DNA of 64,000 bases from an uncultured Stenotrophomonas sp. (GTDB taxonomy: Bacteria; Pseudomonadota; Gammaproteobacteria; Xanthomonadales; Xanthomonadaceae): assembly GCA_900078405.1 (NCBI GenBank), contig FLTS01000001.1, positions 1,698,626 to 1,762,625 of the forward strand, written 5' to 3'. How positions within the stretch are numbered: position 1 is the stretch's first letter; every line of letters starts with the position of its first letter. The notes under the pieces are model-generated. The model had not been told where the DNA came from and did no database searches. It was given only the letters and a program-made list of their open reading frames with translations. A program made the translations under genes and the position numbers. Below are positions 60,277 through 64,000 of the stretch, one piece after another.

Positions 60277-61770
60277 GTGGGCGTGTGCGTGAACGAATCA
60301 GGGGGCGTACTGGACGGTTTCTGGGACCTGCCATCCGGGCGATGGGCCAAGGCGCAGGGTGCTGCCCTTGCTTCCTACTTCCTCACGGCAACCCGCGAAG
60401 GGCATGCCCTTCCTCCGGCACTGGACCCGCAAGATGCATTGCGTCTGGTTGGCGCCCGTCAACGCGAAGGGCGCACGTTTCCACCCGAATTCGGTTTCGA
60501 TCCCGACGACGGCCATGTCTTGCCGGCACCCACCACCGGCGCCCGCAGCACCTGGCTGCCCCCATTCGGCGATGGCGGTGACGATGCGGTCCGGGGACTG
60601 CGCCGTACCCCGACCGCGCTGACGCTGCCCACCTCCGGGACCTACACCGAGTCGGACGATCCCGAGCGCACGCTGCCACTGCCGCCGCCCGGCCGCCATG
60701 AATTCTTCGTATTGCCTTCCGTATCCGGTTCGAAGGAACTGCTTGCGCTGGATGCAGAACAGGGCGCGCTGCACCTGTGGCTGCCCGCTGCGGGCCGCTG
60801 GGCGGCGCTGGAACAACTGGACGGAGGGCTCCTCGCCGATTCCCCGTTGCCGCACGAGGCATGGCGTTGCGAATTCGCCAACGACGCCTCCGGCGGCCTG
60901 CACCTGTTCCTCCCCACCAGCAACGGCGTCGCCTGTTTGCAACTGGATTGGCTGCGGCTGGGCTACCACGTCGGCTACGTAGGCGACGGTGCCTGTTGCG
61001 GCGCGCCCATCCTGTGGCGCGACGAGATATGGGCAGTGCTGCGCGATGCGCAGGGCGGCGTCCGGCTGCAAGCCACCACCGCGGCATCCGGGCTGGCTGG
61101 CGGCACCCTGAAAGTGGCCGATGTAGTGGCCGGGGAACGCTTTGCGGCCCCGGTGTGCGTGCGCCGGCAAGTCATCTGGCCTGGCATGCATGGCCGCTTG
61201 GTGCTGGAAGTGCAGGCCAACGGTTCACTGGCCGCGCACTATCGGCCCTGGCCGGAAGGCATGTCGCCGAAGTTCGATTTCGGCGCTCCCTACCTGGCGC
61301 GCGAAGGCCAGCTCTGGCAGGCCTGCTGGAGCGAGCACGACGAATCCCATGCCTATCTGCGCCTGGACGGGCGCGATATGGAACAGCGCCTGGCCTCCGC
61401 GCCGCGCCTGTGCACCGGGCAGATCAACTACCGACTGGCCGCGCGCATGAAGCTGCCGCCCTGGGCCGACCCCGAGCATGGCAGCGATGCCGATTCGCGC
61501 GCCCTTTTCATCCCGATGCTGGAGTCGGCGGTGGACGCCGGCGTGCTGGGCGTGCGGATCGACACCACCGACGGTCTGGAAGCGACGATTGGCTCGGGTG
61601 AGCGGGTCCGCGCGGTCGTGGAATTGCATTCGGACCACCGGCTGGAGACGCGCCTGTACACCCTCAACGTGCCCGCCCCATGGCAAGGACGCGCCTTCGT
61701 CCACGACGACACACTGTGGTTCTACCACCCAGAACTGAAATCGGTCGCCGGCTGGGAGCTGGAACAATGA
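60277..61770 (+). CDS. cytosolic beta-rich protein of the tubulin-like operon
   Basis: A 497-residue protein with no in-frame ATG; GTG at 60277, 60283 or 60289 are the possible starts. No signal peptide, no membrane helix. Residues about 110-420 have repeated short strand patterns ending in W or L (ALHLWLPAAGRW; LHLFLPTSNGV; WRDEIWAVLRDAQGG; LWQACWSEHDESHAYLRL) that resemble a beta-propeller; the number of blades cannot be counted by eye. It overlaps the next gene (ATGA). Function unknown. Confidence 0.65.
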   Translation: MGVCVNESGGVLDGFWDLPSGRWAKAQGAALASYFLTATREGHALPPALDPQDALRLVGARQREGRTFPPEFGFDPDDGHVLPAPTTGARSTWLPPFGDGGDDAVRGLRRTPTALTLPTSGTYTESDDPERTLPLPPPGRHEFFVLPSVSGSKELLALDAEQGALHLWLPAAGRWAALEQLDGGLLADSPLPHEAWRCEFANDASGGLHLFLPTSNGVACLQLDWLRLGYHVGYVGDGACCGAPILWRDEIWAVLRDAQGGVRLQATTAASGLAGGTLKVADVVAGERFAAPVCVRRQVIWPGMHGRLVLEVQANGSLAAHYRPWPEGMSPKFDFGAPYLAREGQLWQACWSEHDESHAYLRLDGRDMEQRLASAPRLCTGQINYRLAARMKLPPWADPEHGSDADSRALFIPMLESAVDAGVLGVRIDTTDGLEATIGSGERVRAVVELHSDHRLETRLYTLNVPAPWQGRAFVHDDTLWFYHPELKSVAGWELEQ

Positions 61771-63260
61771 TGAAGAGCCGCCACGCCTTCCGTGCCTGTG
61801 CACTGCTGGCGCTGCTGCTGGCGCACCTGCCGGCAGGCATGGCGGCGGGCATGCAGCATGCCTTCCTGGTGCAGAACTCGGGCTGGATGGAGCCCTTCTA
61901 CAGCGACGCCAACTCCCAGCTCAAGCCACTGGTAGGCGCGGTGGCTACCACCGTGGCCCGGCCGGGGGATACGCTGACGGTGGCCGCCTTCAACCAGCAG
62001 TCGCAGGGCAATGCCTCGCCGCAGGTCATTTACGAAGGCGCCGACCCAACGCAGGCCACCATTGCTTTGCGCCCGTTGCAGGTAGCACGCAAGGGCTCCG
62101 GCGCATTGGCCGACACCGACTTCCGCGAGGCCATCGCTGCGACCATCGCCGGACCCTTCCATGCCCGGCCCGGCATCCTTTGGATCTTCACCAACAACCG
62201 CAACAGCCCCGGCAACGACCCGGATACGGTCAAGCGCAACCGCGAGTTCTACGATCTGGTCCATGTGGATCCGTCCATCACCCGCAGCCTGGCCTTCCCG
62301 CTAAAAATGCCGGTCAAGGGCGCGCACTACCAGGCCACCGGCCTGATGGTTTATGCGCTGGCTTACGGCGAGCCCGCCGCCACCCACCTGCAGGCATTGG
62401 TGGAAGATGGCACGCTGGGCCGGGTGTTCACCGCCGCCCCGGCCCGGCTCAAGCCGCTGGACCGCGACGCGGTGCGCATCGTCCCGCGAGGCGTGAGCAA
62501 CTCCGGCAACGTCAAGGCTTCGCTGGCTGCCGACGGTAAGACCCTAGTATTCGACATCGGCGCCTCCGACGAAGTCACCCGCATCAACCTCAAGGCCGCG
62601 CTGGAAAACCTGTTCTTCCCCTACCAGATCGCCTCGGCCCGGGTGGCCGGCACCCTGCACGCAGGCGGCACCTCGCTGCCGGTACCGGTATCGCTGCAAA
62701 CGCTGGACGAGCTGGCGCCGGGCCAGGCTGCCGAGGTGGTGCTGGATCTGCCTGTGCCGCAGGGGCAGGTGCCCTCGCCGTGGTCGTGGGCGGCCCTGTC
62801 GGCGATGGGCAAACAGGTCACGGTGCCGGCCACGGTGGAGATTGCATTGGACCAACAGCAATTGCGCATCTCCGATGACTTCCGCCGGAACCTTGCGACG
62901 CTGTTCCCCGGCGATCCGCTGTCGGACGTGTTCGTGCCGCCGGCTACGATCCAAGCCTCCACCGCGCGCATCCCGATCGCGCTGCGCGTGCAATACCCGT
63001 TGTTGCCGGTGCTGCTGGTGGTGGGCGGGGCGCTGCTGCTGGTCGTGGCCCTGGCGATGCTGGCGATGCTGGCCGGGCGCACCGCGCGCCACGACATCAT
63101 GGTCGATGGCTACAAGCGCACCGTCGCCATGAAGGCCTTCGCGACGCTGGAAGTACGTGACCTGCACGGCAACTACGCCGGCAGGATCAAGCGCAGCCTC
63201 GGCCGACCGCGGGTGATCGACGTCGCCGAAGGCCATTCGGTTGCCAGCGCCGCACGCTGA
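61767..63260 (+). CDS. exported, membrane-anchored protein of the tubulin-like operon
   Basis: A 497-residue protein. A signal sequence (MMKSRHAFRACALLALLLAH then LPAGMAA) leads to a large periplasmic part with a von Willebrand A-like start, HAFLVQNSGWMEPFYSDANS (about 30-50), in which the usual DxSxS metal motif is not conserved. Residues about 410-440 form a membrane helix (LLPVLLVVGGALLLVVALAM), followed by about 65 cytosolic residues (RTARHDIMVDGYKRTVAMKA). It could pass information from periplasm to cytosol. Function unknown. Confidence 0.7.
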   Translation: MMKSRHAFRACALLALLLAHLPAGMAAGMQHAFLVQNSGWMEPFYSDANSQLKPLVGAVATTVARPGDTLTVAAFNQQSQGNASPQVIYEGADPTQATIALRPLQVARKGSGALADTDFREAIAATIAGPFHARPGILWIFTNNRNSPGNDPDTVKRNREFYDLVHVDPSITRSLAFPLKMPVKGAHYQATGLMVYALAYGEPAATHLQALVEDGTLGRVFTAAPARLKPLDRDAVRIVPRGVSNSGNVKASLAADGKTLVFDIGASDEVTRINLKAALENLFFPYQIASARVAGTLHAGGTSLPVPVSLQTLDELAPGQAAEVVLDLPVPQGQVPSPWSWAALSAMGKQVTVPATVEIALDQQQLRISDDFRRNLATLFPGDPLSDVFVPPATIQASTARIPIALRVQYPLLPVLLVVGGALLLVVALAMLAMLAGRTARHDIMVDGYKRTVAMKAFATLEVRDLHGNYAGRIKRSLGRPRVIDVAEGHSVASAAR

Positions 63261-63324
63261 TCCCATTTCCCATGCATCCCACACCGGCCCGCCGCGGGCC
63301 AATCACTTCACACCGGAGCACGCA

Positions 63325-63756
63325 ATGAGCGCACAGGAGCAGCAACCCAAAGACGGCGGGTTCGTCCTTCCCCCACCCAATGATGCCCCCGCTACCAGCG
63401 TCGATGCGGCGGCCAGCGCCAGCCCCGCTGTTCCCGTGCCGGTGACCTTGGACCTCGGCCAGAGTGACACCTCCTCGCGCGACCTGCTCATTGGCGGCGG
63501 CATCCTCACCGTGTTGCTGGTGGCGTTCTTCTTCGCCCGCGGCAGCTACGCCAACATGCTGGTGCGCAAGCGCGTACCACCGGGCAAGGCCAACGCGGCG
63601 GGCTGGTGGCTGTTCATTTTCCTGTCCAGCCTTTCCACCGGCGTCATCCTGGCGGCCGTCAACCCGGTCAAGTTCCTCGCGCCGCTGACCATCATCCCGC
63701 TGGGCGCGGTGGCGTTGGTGGCGTTGATCCTGATGCTGATTTCCGGCCGGCGCTGA
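63325..63756 (+). CDS. two- to three-helix small membrane protein of the tubulin-like operon
   Basis: A 143-residue protein. Its first 55 residues are Pro/Ala-rich, then helices at about 57-72 (LIGGGILTVLLVAFFFARG), 92-110 (WLFIFLSSLSTGVILAAV) and 118-140. CGGAG lies before the ATG at 63325. Short basic loop RKRVPPGK between helices. Function unknown. Confidence 0.7.
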   Translation: MSAQEQQPKDGGFVLPPPNDAPATSVDAAASASPAVPVPVTLDLGQSDTSSRDLLIGGGILTVLLVAFFFARGSYANMLVRKRVPPGKANAAGWWLFIFLSSLSTGVILAAVNPVKFLAPLTIIPLGAVALVALILMLISGRR

Positions 63757-63788
63757 ACCCGGCGCCCACTTTTTGCAGGAGTTTCCCC

Positions 63789-64000
63789 ATGGCAGACCCA
63801 CGGACAGACGACACGCCCAAGCCCATCGACAGCCGCAAGGACGAAAAGCTGGTCAAGCTGCGGCCCACGCTGTTCGTGGCCATTGGCGGCACCGGCATGG
63901 AGGTGCTGATGCGCCTGCGCCGGCGCACCCTCAATGCGTTGTGGGGCAGTGGCGTGCGGGTGGAGAGCCTGGCCGATTTCCCGGTGGCCCAGTTCATCCA
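63789..64000 (+). CDS. tubulin/FtsZ-like GTPase, N-terminal part
   Basis: The first about 70 residues are in the window; the gene continues past the edge. After a charged start, LRPTLFVAIGGTGMEVLMRL carries a tubulin-superfamily signature (GGTG loop following the first strand, T1-like). This matches the Tubulin_2-type (PF13809-like) proteins that Makarova and Koonin grouped as FtsZ-like families (FtsZl) with membrane partners. AGGAG before ATG. The final assignment needs the remaining sequence. Confidence 0.7.
   Translation, partial: MADPRTDDTPKPIDSRKDEKLVKLRPTLFVAIGGTGMEVLMRLRRRTLNALWGSGVRVESLADFPVAQFI

Overview
The window is GC-rich chromosomal DNA from a gammaproteobacterium, most likely of the Xanthomonadaceae/Lysobacteraceae (Xanthomonas, Stenotrophomonas, Lysobacter, Luteimonas group). 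The evidence is the gene order (gmk-rpoZ-spoT-ridA-recG; lolB-ispE-tRNA-Gln-prs-rplY-pth-ychF next to hemA-prfA; ribH-nusB-thiL-rubredoxin-thiE-hemL), a pyrophosphate-dependent phosphofructokinase beside a membrane pyrophosphatase, an O-GlcNAc-transferase homologue of the length of the Xanthomonas enzyme, and many short intergenic hairpin repeats of the kind common in this family. No identification to genus is possible by eye.

Layout. 1-5.2 kb: penicillin-binding protein 1A, a conserved unknown protein, citrate synthase and ribosomal protein L31B. 5.2-14 kb: nucleoside hydrolase and the recG-ridA-spoT-rpoZ-gmk block, then yicC. 13.6-22.2 kb, plus strand: rph-rdgB-hemW-DUF1631-PilZ and a pepQ-OGT pair. 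22.2-23.5 kb: a scar of foreign DNA holding a decayed IS3-type element and a 28-codon stub of a phage/island integrase. 23.5-30.6 kb, minus strand: ychF, pth, rplY, prs, tRNA-Gln, ispE, lolB and a TPR protein. 30.7-33.1 kb: hemA (interrupted) and prfA. 33.4-38.7 kb: pepP-ygfB, a small coiled-coil protein, zapA, 6S RNA, 5-formyl-THF cycloligase, an EVE protein, rpiA and a regulator. 38.8-47.4 kb: small unknown and exported proteins, riboflavin/thiamine genes, a dipeptidase, hemL and a HAD hydrolase. 47.5-55.6 kb: argD, an SDR, a kinase-like protein, a DedA-PAP2 fusion, a LON-domain protein, mpl, a candidate small RNA and adk. 55.7-60 kb: PPi-dependent phosphofructokinase, an exported unknown protein and the proton-pumping pyrophosphatase. 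60.3 kb to the end: the start of a four-gene operon that ends in a tubulin/FtsZ-like GTPase cut by the window edge.

Three things stand out. First, hemA is split by an 85-bp insertion made of an almost perfect 31-bp-arm palindrome flanked by 20-bp direct repeats; the arm reads like a piece of the unrelated gene nnrD. Second, prs carries an in-frame 108-bp (36-codon) insertion whose core, read on the opposite strand, encodes a well-conserved E. coli-like Prs segment, so a second copy of part of the gene sits there inverted. Both loci share one plan (direct repeat, inverted segment, direct repeat) and both would return to the family's usual length if the DNA between the direct repeats were lost. 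They are either real template-switch events, perhaps reversible, or sequencing/assembly chimeras. Third, the operon at the right edge (propeller-like cytosolic protein, membrane-anchored secreted-domain protein, two-helix membrane protein, tubulin-like GTPase) looks like a poorly described membrane-associated cytoskeletal system.

Most of the rest is ordinary housekeeping with tight translational coupling (many ATGA or GTGA overlaps).
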